From: Polyporus tsugae
Lineage: Eukaryota; Basidiomycota; Agaricomycetes; Polyporales; Polyporaceae
Assembly (NCBI GenBank): GCA_024305745.1
Contig: JAHRBS010000014.1
Coordinates: 2,673,501 to 2,737,500, forward strand
Direction: 5' to 3'
Length of the DNA stretch: 64,000 bases
Position numbers and translations under genes: made by a program. This document shows positions 1 through 12,185 of this stretch, one piece after another. The notes under the pieces were generated by a model. The model was not told where the DNA came from. It made no database searches and was given only the letters and a program-made list of their open reading frames with translations. Within the stretch, counting starts at the first letter, position 1. Each line of letters begins with the position of its first letter.

Positions 1-1880
1 CGTTGTCCCCTCGGACGTTGAGGAACGAGTACTCTGCGAGCTCGACACCGCTGCCGCGGTTGTAGTTTGCGTACACCAAGTTGACCTATACCCCCATGTA
101 AACCGGTTAGCTACCTCTTGTCACAATCCCCTCCCTCCCCCGCGCAGGCATAGAAATACAAGAGACGGTCAAAGAAAAGCACGCACCTCATTGTGGAACG
201 GCCTCAGCCCCGAGATCTCCAACAGCTCCCACCACTCCAAGAAGTCCTGGAATCGCTGGTTCCACACGTGCAGCTCGATCTGCAGCTGCCCGAACGGCAG
301 CACACCCTCCCGCTCAGCCACATTCCACACCCCCGACCCGTTCCCGTCGCCGTTCGCGTTCGCGGTAGCCGCTTGAACAGGGCCGTTCGCCGCACTGCCG
401 CGCTCCGTGGTGAAGTCGTAAATGATCGCCCGGAACGTCTCCCACTCCCACCCCTCCACGTCCAGCCGCAGGAAGTCGATGTGCGAGTGTCCTGCACAAC
501 CGTCACCGAGTCAGCGCTCCAGCCCCACCTCCCTCCACTACTTTCCCCTGCGCTAAAGGTGAGAGAGGATGAACGCACCGTTCTCCGCCATAAGGCTCCT
601 TAGCGTCCACCTCTTGGGATCGTCTCCCGGTCCGTGCTTGTCACTCGCGCCAAGCGCTAGCTTCCTGAAGAACGCGCGGTGCCTGAGTTCGCGCGGGATG
701 TGGTTCTTGGCGTCGTCGCCCTTCGTCGAGTCGTAGATCCAGACCTGGCAGAAACGTGTCGAGTGGAGGAGCGCCGCCTCGAACGAGTACGACGAGTCGA
801 TCCCTGCATGAGGGCACCGTACAGTTAGTGCGAGTGTGATGCGGGGAAGGGAACAATGTCGAGGAGCTGCAAGCGAGATGCCGTAAGGCGTGAACGTGCG
901 CAGTGAGAAATAACGGCAACATATGACTGCATTGCGCCCGGGCCTCCCGGACGCGCTAACGCCGCGGCTAAACAGCGAGACGTACGAGGGAACATCGCAC
1001 GGTCGCAACCGCCATCCCGCACCAGGAATATCGTGCACGCAAGATTGCATTGCGCACAAGAAGTGGGGTTGGTCATGAGAGAGAGAAACTGGCGTGTCTC
1101 CAAGGAATGGGGGGCGGGGGGCACGCCGGCGGAGAAGAGGAGCTTGAGAGGGACAAAGGAAATTCGCCGATGTTGTCGGGACTCGCACAACGCGACCGCG
1201 CGAACACCAAACCGAGCGAGAACAAGGGACACAGAATGGATGGCGCGCAGCGACGTGGCAGGGCGGCTGGGAACGAAAGAAGATGCAAAATGGAACGCCG
1301 GACGAGGGAGCAATACCACAGGCGAATGAGAGCAAAGACGCACCAAACGAGTAGACGACGCAGTCGGGCTTGTCCTGTATCCGTGATACGCCACACATCC
1401 ACTTGCCGCCATCCCCGAGCGCGCCCAGCCTGTCCAGTTCGTGGGGGCAGTTGAATATTGGCGGGAAGAAATCCCCTGGCGGTTGGGTGCGCGTCAGTCG
1501 AACGTCGGCTACGGTGGTGCTGGGGAGTACTCACAGACGGTGTATGCAGGCCAGGGATCCTGATCTGGGGGAAACCTGAGCGAGAGGTCTCAGGACGTAT
1601 GAACGCGAGCAAAGGCGGCGGACAGCGGGACGTACATGACGACTTGTGCTGGTGTTGGGCCAAATGTTGTGATAAGGTCATGGCGTTGTGGGATCATGTC
1701 GCGGTACTTGCGCTCTTCGCGCTCTAATCGCGCCTGGAGGTCATGACTTGCGTTATATTGAACGGGCTGAGCTAGAGGTGTTGGGTTGGAAAGGAACCAG
1801 TATGCGCAGAGGACGAAGGCGGCGAGGGCGATGGTATAGCGAGGGTGCCGGGTGCCGAGAGGTAACGGCAACTTGAGCAT
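1..1880 (-). CDS. METTL24-like methyltransferase, copy A (3' end beyond window edge)
   Basis: Six exons on the minus strand: 1880-1636, 1575-1535, 1475-1344, 803-579, 491-187 and 85-1 (runs off the window). All junctions are GT-AG and keep frame. The start is the ATG at 1880, followed by a short basic stretch and a hydrophobic segment of about 17 residues, so the product is probably a type II membrane protein of the ER or Golgi. Exon 3 holds the family block FNCPHELDRLG and GDGGKWMCG; exon 5 holds IDFLRLDVEGWEWETF, which matches the Methyltransf_22/METTL24 pattern (DVEGWE). Family membership is recognised by motif only; the substrate is unknown. Intron 3 is 540 nt, long for a fungus. The gene is nearly identical to copy B at 9252-11823; one visible change is Ala for Pro in exon 5. 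Confidence 0.8.
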
Positions 1881-2113
1881 GATGGAGCCCGTTATGAGCG
1901 GTCGAGGCCGCAGAGGGAGCAAGGACGGTGGGGGGGAAAGCGAGTGCAGAGGGAGGGAAGAATTCCAAGGGGCAGGGAGTGGATGGGAGCGCGGGGAAGA
2001 TGGTCTGGGCCACGACAGAACCGCCCGCGCCGCCCAATCCGAGTGTCCTTCCCACGCGTGGACAGCGGGCGTCCGAGTAGCCACTCTCGGATTTGATCCC
2101 TGCCAACCATCGC
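1881..2113. promoter_or_regulatory. Upstream region of copy A, shared with copy B
   Basis: This 5' flank is almost the same as 11824-12050, upstream of copy B. Similarity stops at the end of TTTGATCCCTGCCAAC (about 2108 and 12050). The duplication therefore carried promoter sequence as well as the gene. No clear TATA box was picked out. Confidence 0.5.
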
Positions 2114-5100
2114 ATACTCACCGTCTCGGCCACCTTGACGTCAACCGCACTGCACCTCCTGCTCTGGCACATCCAATCGTCCTCTCCGTGACAGACGCGT
2201 CCTGTCACACATCCCGCCACTGTACTCTCGCTCAACTAGGAGTCCGGTTCGGCGTGCGCGTCTGACACTCATGAGTCGCACGAAGCAGTAATATCTGCAG
2301 CCCGCAGTCGCACAGGTACGTATGTACAATAACAGAGGTACGCTACCAACCCAAACAAGCTCGTGTCTCGTCTACTAGTCAATGGCTACTCATGCCCATC
2401 CTCCCGGATCTCGACTCCGCTGCGTGCACCACGCTCGTCTCCGCATCCGTCCACCCGAGCTCCAGACGGCTGCGCTGCATGACGATTCAGAGCTCGAGGA
2501 TGCACAGGGACGAGGGACGGCTGCACGAGGGAGAGCGTCGGTGACATGTCGTTAACGACAGACGATCCTCGCCGCCGGCCCGAGTCCCCGCCTCATCTTT
2601 CACGCCCACGGACTCTCCCTCGACCAAGCCCCCCAGCCATGGCCGTTGTGCTCACCTCCTCCCACGTGTCTGAAACAAACTGGTAAGTGTAATCCAACGT
2701 CAAGAATCCTCAGCCCGTGTCACTCACCGAGCTCGACGTATGCCACGGCTTTGAAGCGCAAGCCGTCAGCCTCATCGGAAATCCGACGCTCGTGTCGGTG
2801 TCACCGACTCGTCAGTGGCAGCGCTACACAGGCAGGTGCGTGTCAGCAAGGGTGAGGAGGATTCAGAACGAGGAGGAGTGCAAGCATGTGGGGATCGAAT
2901 GGCGGCTCCTCCTCGTCCATTTGCCATTACTTATACTCACCGTTCGGCGTTTGCTGATGTTCCCCCGGTTTCGCGCGCACGGACCATCCCGCGGCGGTAT
3001 TCGCGCCCTCGGACTCGTACGTCAAGCAACAACACCGTTGCCGAATTATTCGGCTGCGACGTGCACGCGTTCCTCTCTTACGGATCCAAGCCGTCCCCTG
3101 TCTACCTCGGTTTCGCGGTGCGAAGACACGCCTTGGCCTCTGCTTGCCGCTCCCCTACCCATCCTCGCCGCGATTTCCTTCGTTCATCAAATGAGTTCGT
3201 ACCGCCACTCGGCCAGCAGTCTCCGCCGCGGCGGTAGTCCCGTCCCCACCTATGACACGGACACCTTCAGCCTGCCCCTTCGATGCCCAGCCTCCGCTGA
3301 CTAGCCTCGCTGGCCGTTCGCGTCGTGCACTCTGCCGGTCCGCCGGGTCCTCGTACTCTAGCAATCCCGCTTCAACCCGAGCTGATGGCTGCCGACTTGA
3401 CGTCCGCTCAACCAAGACCGCCGCTTCACACGTCGCGGAGCGCTGGATGTAAAGGGGTCGGCCGGCTGGAATGGTCGCTGCGTGCGACGGCTCGAGTCCC
3501 AGAACGGAGAGGTTCGTCGACCGCTATTCGCACCGTTAGAACGTTCCCTCCCGGCTAACTAACGTGTAACGTGTGCACGCAGGGTTATGGGTCCCTGAAG
3601 CTTGAGGCGTCTAGCACGGCTTCGACGTCCGAGCCCCGAGTGCCAACGACGCCAAATATATTTTCACCCTTCCCCGCGGCCGACCGCTCGTGCTCCGTCC
3701 GCCGCCGGGCTGCAGAACTGTGTACAGATGGTTCGCATTGGCCGCTGCTTGACCCGCAACAGAACCACCCAATCGTTGCTTGCCAGCGTGCAGGCTCCGA
3801 GTCTCGGTCGGCATGGCACCTGAATGCATTGTACAAATTTCTTTCGGTGGGGCAGTTAATCGCAATTGGCTCAACAGGTCCGACCGATGGCTATCACCGC
3901 GGATCGGACGTTGCGTCTGCACCTCCGCCGACCGGATGCCATGGCGCTGGCAGGGCATGGAGTAGCTGTCAACGTTCGGCCCACCATCGCGTCCGAACGT
4001 TCCGCTGACTCGAGTCGGACGACGGCCGTCGAGACCTCTCCGCCGAGTGCTTTGCGGACAGCCTGAGTTTTGTCCAGCCGCGGCGGAGTGCGCATGAAAA
4101 TTCCAATCTGCGCGCAACAGAACCACCCAACGAGAGCGGGGCCGGGGGAATGTCAGGGGACGTGACTGCGAGCGAGCTCTGCGGTACAGATAGTAGCCAA
4201 ATCTGACTTGAACCGACTCGCAAGGCGGGATGGCGCGAGACCTCAGACGGGACCGTGAGTAGGCGGCGTAAAGGTCCTGGATGGTTGTTGTCTATGTACG
4301 ACCCGCTGATGACCCCGCTGACGGCCGACTAGCACCCGAGCAAAAAAGGACGTTGGACACAAGCAATAGAGACCACTGAAAGCGCAGCGGACCTCTGCGA
4401 CTTACGGTGGACAGTCTGCACCAGTTGGCATCGCAGTCTTGCTCGAGTTTTTTGGGGCCGAGGTCCGCGAGGGATCACGACACGTACATGATAGACCGCT
4501 CACCCTGGGCAGGTAGTCTCCCAGTCGAGTCAAGTACCTGTTAATCACCATGATGCGCTCGCTCTGGTCACTTGTGGTAGGAGGCTTTTTACGAGCAAGT
4601 GTCTACATAATACTCCGGGCCCGTTGGGCAGAGTAGAGCAGTACCAATAACATTCATGCATGGGATAGGATGTTGTATAAGCTAGCGGTTGCCGTCATTC
4701 AATGGAAAGACTGAATGAAAACACGGACTCCGATGGCGGTGCCGCCGGATATGGCAGGTGCTCAACAAGTTTTGGGCGCTCGACGAATCGGATTTTGCAT
4801 CGGAACCACGACCACATCCGTAACCAAGTCCAGTCTCAACGCCCCCGCAAACTTGTGAAACACAACCCTCAATATATGCGCTACTTTCCAAGACCTTTTA
4901 CTCACACCGTCGTCCTCCAGAGATATTGATCGCCATCCGACGACGAGTGCCGCCGCCGACCACGATGCTTCGCCTCGACTCCGGATCCGAGTCGCTGGTA
5001 CTCAACCTAGCCGCCATCCCTTCCTATCGTAACGTAGCCATCGGGATCACCGTTCGTCCTTCCAAGTGTCGATGCGATGCTCGGCGTTCGGCCGGTCGAG

Positions 5101-5939
5101 CTCGCACAATGAGGTGAGTGTGACATCTTTCCAGGAGCGTGGTGGCCTGCTTTCCGGGTTGGACGTGGGGCGACGACGAGCGGTGTCGATGTCGCAGCCC
5201 TCATCGCGCTCGCACCCCTTGGTGTGAGGAGTTCTGCCTGAGGGGTGAGGTGAGGACAGGTTCGGGGCTGTCCGGCCAGAACACGCGTTCCTTTGCGGTG
5301 GCATGACCGGAAACGCATGGGGCTTCGACGTGACCAAGGAGAACGAGAAATTTCCCCGGAGCGCTCTGATCAACCCTGAAAATGCGTCGGAAGCGATGTA
5401 TCTCGATTCTCGGGTCCTGGATGGCGAGCAGACGAGAAGCCGCAGGTCAGCCGTCGCCATGGCATGGTTGGCAGGACGCGCTCAGGATTGTGAAAGCGCG
5501 CTGGCGGACTTCTGGACGTGCGGCAGCAATTTGAGCATGCCGCCCCGCCAGAAGTCTTTCAGCAAGCGAGACGGTGTGACACGAGCTTTGATGCCTCTTG
5601 AGTGGATGCGGGCAGGCCCACGGGCAGGAATCGAGCCTCACACCGAGGAAACAAAGAGAGGGTTCTGTGGCTGCACCTCGTCGCGCTGCAGTCATCATTG
5701 TAGTACGGCAGGACTTCGCCCATGTCGGTTGCATCTGTCGGCTTCCATTTCACAAATGAATTTAAGGCTCCGGAACGTTGCGCCACGGCAGGCCTCGGCG
5801 AGGAGGTGCTGCTACGCCTTCGACGACCATGCGATGTCTGTTTTCCAGACAGTACATCCAACATGCACCGGCCTATGCGACACGCTATCTCTGCACATCC
5901 CTCACACGCCGCAGATTGGTGTCCGGCCTGATGAATACT

Positions 5940-5981
5940 GGATTCTCGGGGACCAGCGAGCGGCAACGTCCCCGAGAATCC
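5940..5981. repeat. Perfect 14-bp inverted repeat (hairpin)
   Basis: Arms 5940-5953 and 5968-5981 are exact reverse complements with a 14-nt loop. It lies in the gene-free segment. It could be a relic of a small inverted-repeat transposon; no target-site duplication was identified. Confidence 0.6.
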
Positions 5982-8900
5982 AAGATGATATTAATTTGGC
6001 ACGTCCGATCCCTTGATAACGGTTAAAAAGACACTGACCGGAAATATGATTTGGGGCTGGCGACCGCGCATACAGCTCGATGTTGATCCCGTTTACGCAC
6101 ACAGTTTATTCTTGGAATCTAGGCTGACAGAGTGTCGTAAACCACGAGGCGGTCCTCCGAGTCTGTGCTGTCTTCAGCTCATGGATGTTCGGCACATGTG
6201 AGCGCTCCGTCGTCGACTGGATTCGAGTTCCTGAGTCTCCAGGCTCCAATGGTCACATTTATTATTAGCTAGATGTGACGACTGGGCTGCGTTCGCGATG
6301 AGACTTCTGATCCGTGCACAAGCTTTGCCGATGCAAACCTGATGCAGGGTCCTCTCGGCGCTGGTAAGTCCGTACATTTCCCGTTCTGAGTCAAGACTCT
6401 GATTTTCCCCCGAGCAGTGTCTCGAGACTGAGCCGGGCACGCACCGGAGGTGGTTTCAAAGAAAAACTGCAGGGAGACAAGGCTCCGAATGGACACACAC
6501 CATAATACCCGTACGTACTGGTCTCGCCCGCCGACGTCCCCGGCCGGCTGTGCCTCCTGCTAACCGCAAAATGCAAAACGCTCGGTTGCGCCCGAAGAGG
6601 GACTTGCCGCCGAGACCCTGCATGGCCGCGGCCGTGGTTGAGACACCTGCATCTCGTCTCCGGTGTCCGAGGCGGCGAGGCTGTCCCTGCACAGACTCGG
6701 TGACAGTGAGTCAAATGATTATCCGCCTGGCCGTTACAAGCTTCCATGAATGGCCCTTGTCGTGCAGTTCCAGAATTGGATACCGAAGCACATGTGTGGA
6801 CCGAAGGTACGTGATCTCATTTTATCCCTGTCTGATGTACTTCACATGTTTGCTCGGCCAAATGGGTTCACCCCCAGGGGCATCATTTGGAGGCGAGTAA
6901 CTCGCCGCCTCCTGCTGTACCTTCAAATGAAACCGCTGTCGACTCCCATGGTGCGTCTCTGGTTCCAGGATTCACGCTCCGGAAATACTGGCACGTCCAC
7001 TGACGACAATTTTGGCCATCTAGGAACTCGGCTGGGTATTCGATTCGTGTTTGACAGGTATTCTATTCAGGCGCACGGGTACTATGGCCCCAAGCCCCTG
7101 GAGATTGGCTCCCTGCAGCGGATCCGAGCCGACGCTGGCCTGGCGACTTGACCTTTTTAGCTGGTGACCGGTGCATCCCGATCCAATCCCAGCAGCCGCT
7201 CAACTCGTGCTACCCGTTTCTGGCAATCAAACTCCCGGTAACCTCTCGCGATACTCTAGTGGATCTTCCATTGAGCACTGGGCTGTGGCTGCCGACTCTT
7301 GTGGTGCCGTGATCTTTCGGAGCATGGCTGCCAGCGATTATATGCGATTTGTCCACAGATGTCCCTCAACGGACCTTCGGCGGGGCTCCCGGCCGCGAAT
7401 CTGAGAATGAATATCGGATGTATGGCCCTCCGGTAAGATTGCCCGAGAGTGCGGCTACGGCCGTGAATATATTGTCGGCGCGTATCCGTCCCTCGTGCGC
7501 CCAGGCCCCCTCCATCCTCCGTCCATCCCCCGAGCTCGAGTTCCGACGTTTGAGGTTCTCAGCACTTGTGCACGAGGCCTCCTGCTGTATCTTCGAGTGA
7601 ACGCTCGATCAGGTGCGTACACGGCTACGCCCTGTTCACTTGCATCCATCCCAGAAGCGTGTCGCGAACTTTCCGGGGCGGCACCGGTCCTATCCCCTTC
7701 GCATCTACCCTCAACTATCCTTCCTCCCCGCCCTTATACCAGCCTATATCCCATCACTTGTACGTGATCATCTCTCTCTCTCGGCATGAGCTCCCCTTCG
7801 CCGCTCCCGCAGGTTCGCTAACTTGAAGGCTTCCTTTGTAGGAACTATTTCGTTCACCTCTTCGCCGCCGCGTTCGACTTCACTGCCACTCGTGAGGACG
7901 ACCTGGCACTGCCTATGAGCAAGTGCACGAAGCGTCCAGGACACTCCGCGGCAATACGGCTCACAGCGCTCTCGCAGTGTACGACAACTCGGACTTCAGA
8001 TTCTCCTTCGATTGTGCGCTGTCCTCCCAACCTCGCCGTAACCACGAGCATGGACGCCACTGCAGACTTGATGGTGAGTTTTTTTTTCTCGGTCTCAAAC
8101 ACATCTCGTGTCTCACCGGCCACCAAATATCCGGTGGCATGGCGCAGAGAGACGCATGGGCCATGTCCATCCGGCCGCGAGAAGACGCTAACTTGCCCGG
8201 ATTTGTCTCCAGTATCCCTATCATCTTTGTGGTTTCAACGCTAATGAGTTGTGCGAACGCGACTAAACAATGTACGCACACCATCTCTGGCTCTCCCCGG
8301 CACATACTGACAATAATCGGGGAGCGCGGATGGCGGCACCATTTGGCGGTGCGCGTTGCGCCTGCTTGCTCGCCACGATGCCAACATGGCCGGCGGTGAG
8401 CACACACGCCGGTACCTCGTCCGGTGATCGTTCCAAATCCGTCCGGGATGTGATCTCGCGCAGACGTCCCCGACGGGGGCGCAACTGACCGCCGGCCGCG
8501 TTCAAAGGGTTTCGCGGTCCTATCGTCAATGGACTTCATCTGGCTGCGATGGCTGGTCTGGGGTGCGCGACGGAAGTTGCGCTGGGCTGGAGACGACACA
8601 ACTGGTGAGTAAATCTCTTGCGTCATAATCTCTTCTCCTGCTTTCACTGTGCGTGGAGCTCTCCCGTGGATGCAGCAAGTACGACTCGGCGGGAGTGTGA
8701 AGGCTCTCCGGCCGAGACTAAGCTGTGCCTGCGCCGGCAGCGGTGAGTACGACATTTATTCTGATTCCAAGGCTCAAAACCGGCTCAGCGAGGATTGGTT
8801 GATAGTGTCGGGGCGTCGCGCGGCGATTCTGATTCCACAACGGAACGGCCGACTCGTGCAACGCTCCGCCACGGCCTGAAGTAAGTCGAGTTTCCCTCGG

Positions 8901-9144
8901 TCTCACGGCGATCTTTTGGAGGCTTGATTCCTCGGCAGGTTGAGAAGTATCTTCGGGTGCACGGCTGCAGGATGTGATTGGACGGTTTTCCGTACAAGTA
9001 CCCGGTGTTGTGTTCCGCGGCGAATTGACATTGCGCGCGCTGTTTCGAATGAACAGTATCTTTGGGTGCGTGGGTCTGTAGCGGAGTGCTTTCGAGAGAA
9101 CGAAATATATTTCCTGGGTGCTGTACATGCGTGTGCGAGAGAAA

Positions 9145-9245
9145 CCGACCCACACCACCAACTCGCCCCCACCAACTAGCCGCAACCACCAACTATTCCT
9201 CACCACCAACTATTCCTCACCACTCCCTCACCACTCCTCCAGAGT
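9145..9245. repeat. Low-complexity ACCACCAACT-rich tract
   Basis: Imperfect short tandem copies of CACCACCAACTATTCCTC and CACCACTC are visible at 9185-9240. The tract lies just downstream of the stop codon of copy B and may be part of its 3' untranslated region. Confidence 0.6.
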
Positions 9246-9251
9246 CCGTGT

Positions 9252-11823
9252 TTATCTCCCTGGCCATCTCGCCTTCCCTGAGCACAAACAACCCGCATCA
9301 CCGCACCCGACACTCTCACCGGCCCCGTCCGGCGCGAGCGCGCCTTCTCCCGGCTCGTCTTCTCGGGCGACGTAGTCCTTGATAAACGCGTTGTCCCCTC
9401 GGACGTTGAGGAACGAGTACTCTGCAAGCTCCACACCGCTGCCGCGGTTGTAGTTTGCGTACACCAAGTTGACCTATACCCCCATGTAAACCGGTTAGCT
9501 ACCTCTTGTCACAATCCCCTCCCTCCCCCGCGCAGGCATAGAAATACAAGAGACGGTCAAAGAAAAGCACGCACCTCATTGTGGAACGGCCTCAGCCCCG
9601 AGATCTCCAACAGCTCCCACCACTCCAAGAAGTCCTGGAATCGCTGGTTCCACACGTGCAGCTCGATCTGCAGCTGCCCGAACGGCAGCACACCCTCCCG
9701 CTCTGGCACATTCCACACCCCCGACCCGTTCCCGTCGCCGTTCGCGTTCGCGGTAGCCGCTTGAACAGGGCCGTTCGCCGCACTGCCGCGCTCCGTGGTG
9801 AAGTCGTAAATGATCGCCCGGAACGTCTCCCACTCCCACCCCTCCACGTCCAGCCGCAGGAAGTCGATGTGCGAGTGTCCTGCACAACCGTCACCGAGTC
9901 AGCGCTCCAGCCCCACCCCCGCCCCCACTTTCCCCCGCGCTAAAGGTGAGACAGGATGAACGCACCGTTCTCCGCCATAAGGCTCCTCAGCGTCCACCTC
10001 TTGGGATCGTCTCCCGGTCCGTGCTTGTCACTCGCGCCAAGCGCTAGCTTCCTGAAGAACGCGCGGTGCCTGAGTTCGCGCGGGATGTGGTTCTTGGCGT
10101 CGTCGCCCTTCGTCGAGTCGTAGATCCAGACCTGGCAGAAACGTGTCGAGTGGAGGAGCGCCGCCTCGAACGAGTACGACGAGTCGATCCCTACGTGAGG
10201 GCACCGTATAGTTAGTGCCAGTGTGATGCGGGGAAGGGAACAATGACTGCATGTCAAAAGCCTCTAGGTTAGGGTTCGTCTATGTTCGACCCCGTCGCGT
10301 GGCAGACGTAGTCACCCCCGCCTATGTCCCGTAGACGAAGGGTTGGCTGATGTTCGGCCACGTCGCGTATCCGACGGTACCCGAAGGGTCCGTCTAGACG
10401 ACATAGCCCTTCCTTACAACTAGGCTTGATTATGGAACATTTGCGGGGGTAGTCGAACGCTACGCCCACCCTCGCCCTGCACTCTCCGCACAGAGAATTT
10501 AGTTTGCGCGACCACTGAAGAGCTCACCCGGGTCGTCTGCGTCATGTAATGCTCGGATAATCAGAAATAAGTGGAGGAATACCGTGCGAGAGCTGGATAT
10601 CCGCTGCGCGCATAGAGTCTCGGCCATGTCCTTGACTGGAGACACATAGGCGCGCCGCGTCGTGGACGAGGGGTTCATCTACGTTCATCCACTTGCCATG
10701 GTCACACATACAATAGGGTCCGTCTACGTTGTGGCTACGCGACGTAGCCGACCGCTACCTATGGACCTCTGACATGCAGTGAATGCCGAGGAGCTGCAAG
10801 CGAGATGCCGTAAGGCGTGAATGCGGGAGAGTCACGCCGTGCGTAGTGAGAAATAACGGCAACATATGACTACATTGCGCCCGGGCCTCCCGGACGCGCT
10901 AACGCCGCGGCTAAACAGCGAGACGTACGAGGGAACATCGCACGGTCGCAACCGCCATCCCGCACCAGGAATATCGTGCACGCAAGATTGCATTGCGCAC
11001 AAGAAGTGGGGTTGGTCATGAGAGAGAGAAACTGGCGTGTCTCCAAGGAATGGGGGGCGGGGGGCACGCCGGCGGAGAAGAGGAGCTTGAGAGGGACAAA
11101 GGAAATTCGCCGATGTTGTCGGGACTCGCACAACGCGACCGCGCGAACACCAAACCGAGCGAGAACAAGGGACACAGAATGGATGGCGCGCAGCGACGTG
11201 GCAGGGCGGCTGGGAACGAAAGAAGATGCAAAATGGAACGCCGGACGAGGGAGCAATACCACAGGCGAATGAGAGCAAAGACGCACCAAACGAGTAGACG
11301 ACGCAGTCGGGCTTGTCCTGTATCCGTGATACGCCACACATCCACTTGCCGCCATCCCCGAGCGCGCCCAGCCTGTCCAGTTCGTGGGGGCAGTTGAATA
11401 TTGGCGGGAAGAAATCCCCTGGCGGTTGGGTGCGCGTCAGTCGAACGTCGGCTACGGTGGTGCTGGGGAGTACTCACAGACGGTGTATGCAGGCCAGGGA
11501 TCCTGATCTGGGGGAAACCTGAGCGAGAGGTCTCAGGACGTATGAACGCGAGCAAAGGCGGCGGACAGCGGGACGTACATGACGACTTGTGCTGGTGTTG
11601 GGCCAAATCTTGTGATAAGGTCATGGCGTTGTGGGATCATGTCGCGGTACTTGCGCTCTTCGCGCTCTAATCGCGCCTGGAGGTCATGACTTGCGTTATA
11701 TTGAACGGGCTGAGGGAGAGGTGTTGGGTTGGAAAGGAACCAGTATGCGCAGAGGACGAAGGCGGCGAGGGCGATGGTATAGCGTGGGTGCCGGGTGCCG
11801 AGAGGTAAAGGCAACTTGAGCAT
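9252..11823 (-). CDS. METTL24-like methyltransferase, copy B (complete, 389 aa)
   Basis: Six exons: 11823-11579, 11518-11478, 11418-11287, 10190-9966, 9879-9575 and 9473-9252. They sum to 1170 nt, i.e. 389 codons plus stop, with every junction GT-AG and in phase. The N-terminus has a signal anchor (hydrophobic residues about 15-31). The methyltransferase core follows: the FFPPIFNCPHELDRLG block, then CVVYSFG as the likely cofactor-binding strand, then LRLDVEGWEW (family motif). The C-terminus is Gly/Ala-rich and ends in CSGKARWPGR. Known for the family: Methyltransf_22/METTL24 proteins look like SAM-dependent methyltransferases, often ER/Golgi anchored, mostly without a proven substrate. Intron 3 is 1096 nt because of a 535-bp insertion absent from copy A. 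Confidence 0.85.
10246..10780. mobile_element. Non-autonomous DNA transposon (MITE-like) in intron 3 of copy B
   Basis: Comparison with copy A shows a clean insertion of about 535 bp. Its ends are exact 11-bp inverted repeats: ACTGCATGTCA at 10246-10256 and TGACATGCAGT at 10770-10780. AATG occurs on both sides (10242-10245 and 10782-10785) and only once in copy A, consistent with a 4-bp target duplication, give or take one base. Inside, related motifs of the type GGGTYCRTCTAYGTT recur near both ends (about 10270, 10672 and 10717), as expected of subterminal transposase-binding repeats. There is no transposase ORF. The superfamily cannot be assigned. Confidence 0.75.
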
Positions 11824-12050
11824 GATGGAGCCAGTTATGAGCGGTCGAGGCCGCAGAGGGAGCAAGGACGGTGAGGCGAAGGCGAGTGCAGAGGGAGGGA
11901 AGAATTCCAAGGGGCAGCGAATGGATGGGAGCGCGGGGAAGATGGTCTGGGCCACGACAGGGACCGCCCGCGCCGGTGTCCTTCCCACGCGTGGACAGCG
12001 GGCGTCCAAGTGACCACTTTCAGATTTGATCCCTGCCAACTTACTATAGA

Positions 12051-12185
12051 TACATGCCGAATACTGACCGTCCTCCTAGTCCTCGGAATGAAAGTATTTA
12101 CAACAAATCCATACTACGTGAATCCCACGCCGAATCCCAAGTCCGACATACACGAGTCCCACAGCACCGAATCACAAGTCCTAGC
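12051..12185. other. Short intergenic gap
   Basis: Lies between the duplicated upstream block of methyltransferase copy B and the stop codon of HNH-1. Both genes point the same way, so this holds the 3' region of HNH-1. No other feature was seen. Confidence 0.4.

Larger units (their letters stand above)
2114..9251. other. 7.1-kb segment with no supportable gene
   Basis: Open frames here are short, overlap on both strands, and match no motif I know; the longest on the plus strand is 237 codons (5303-6016) and looks non-coding in composition. Seen directly: a perfect 14-bp hairpin stem (GGATTCTCGGGGAC at 5940-5953, its complement at 5968-5981); a near-palindrome around 6890-6912; a short diverged repeat CCTCCTGCTGTA followed by CTTC at about 6906 and 7582; a second diverged pair GTATCTTCGGGTGC / GTATCTTTGGGTGC at about 8948 and 9057; and CCACCAACTATTCCT-type low complexity at 9150-9240. 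It may be decayed repeats between the two methyltransferase copies. No function is claimed. Confidence 0.5.

Noticed and set aside
553..1398. Long minus-strand frame of 281 codons
   Set aside because: It reads through intron 3 of methyltransferase copy A. Splicing with exons 3 and 4 gives the family sequence; the intronic part has no homology. The same applies at 10832-11341 in copy B.
5303..6016. 237-codon plus frame as a gene
   Set aside because: No family motif, Cys/Arg-rich shadow-like composition, overlapping frames on the other strand and no supporting exons.
10257..10270. GGTTAGGG as telomere-like sequence
   Set aside because: A single unit inside the small transposon, not an array.
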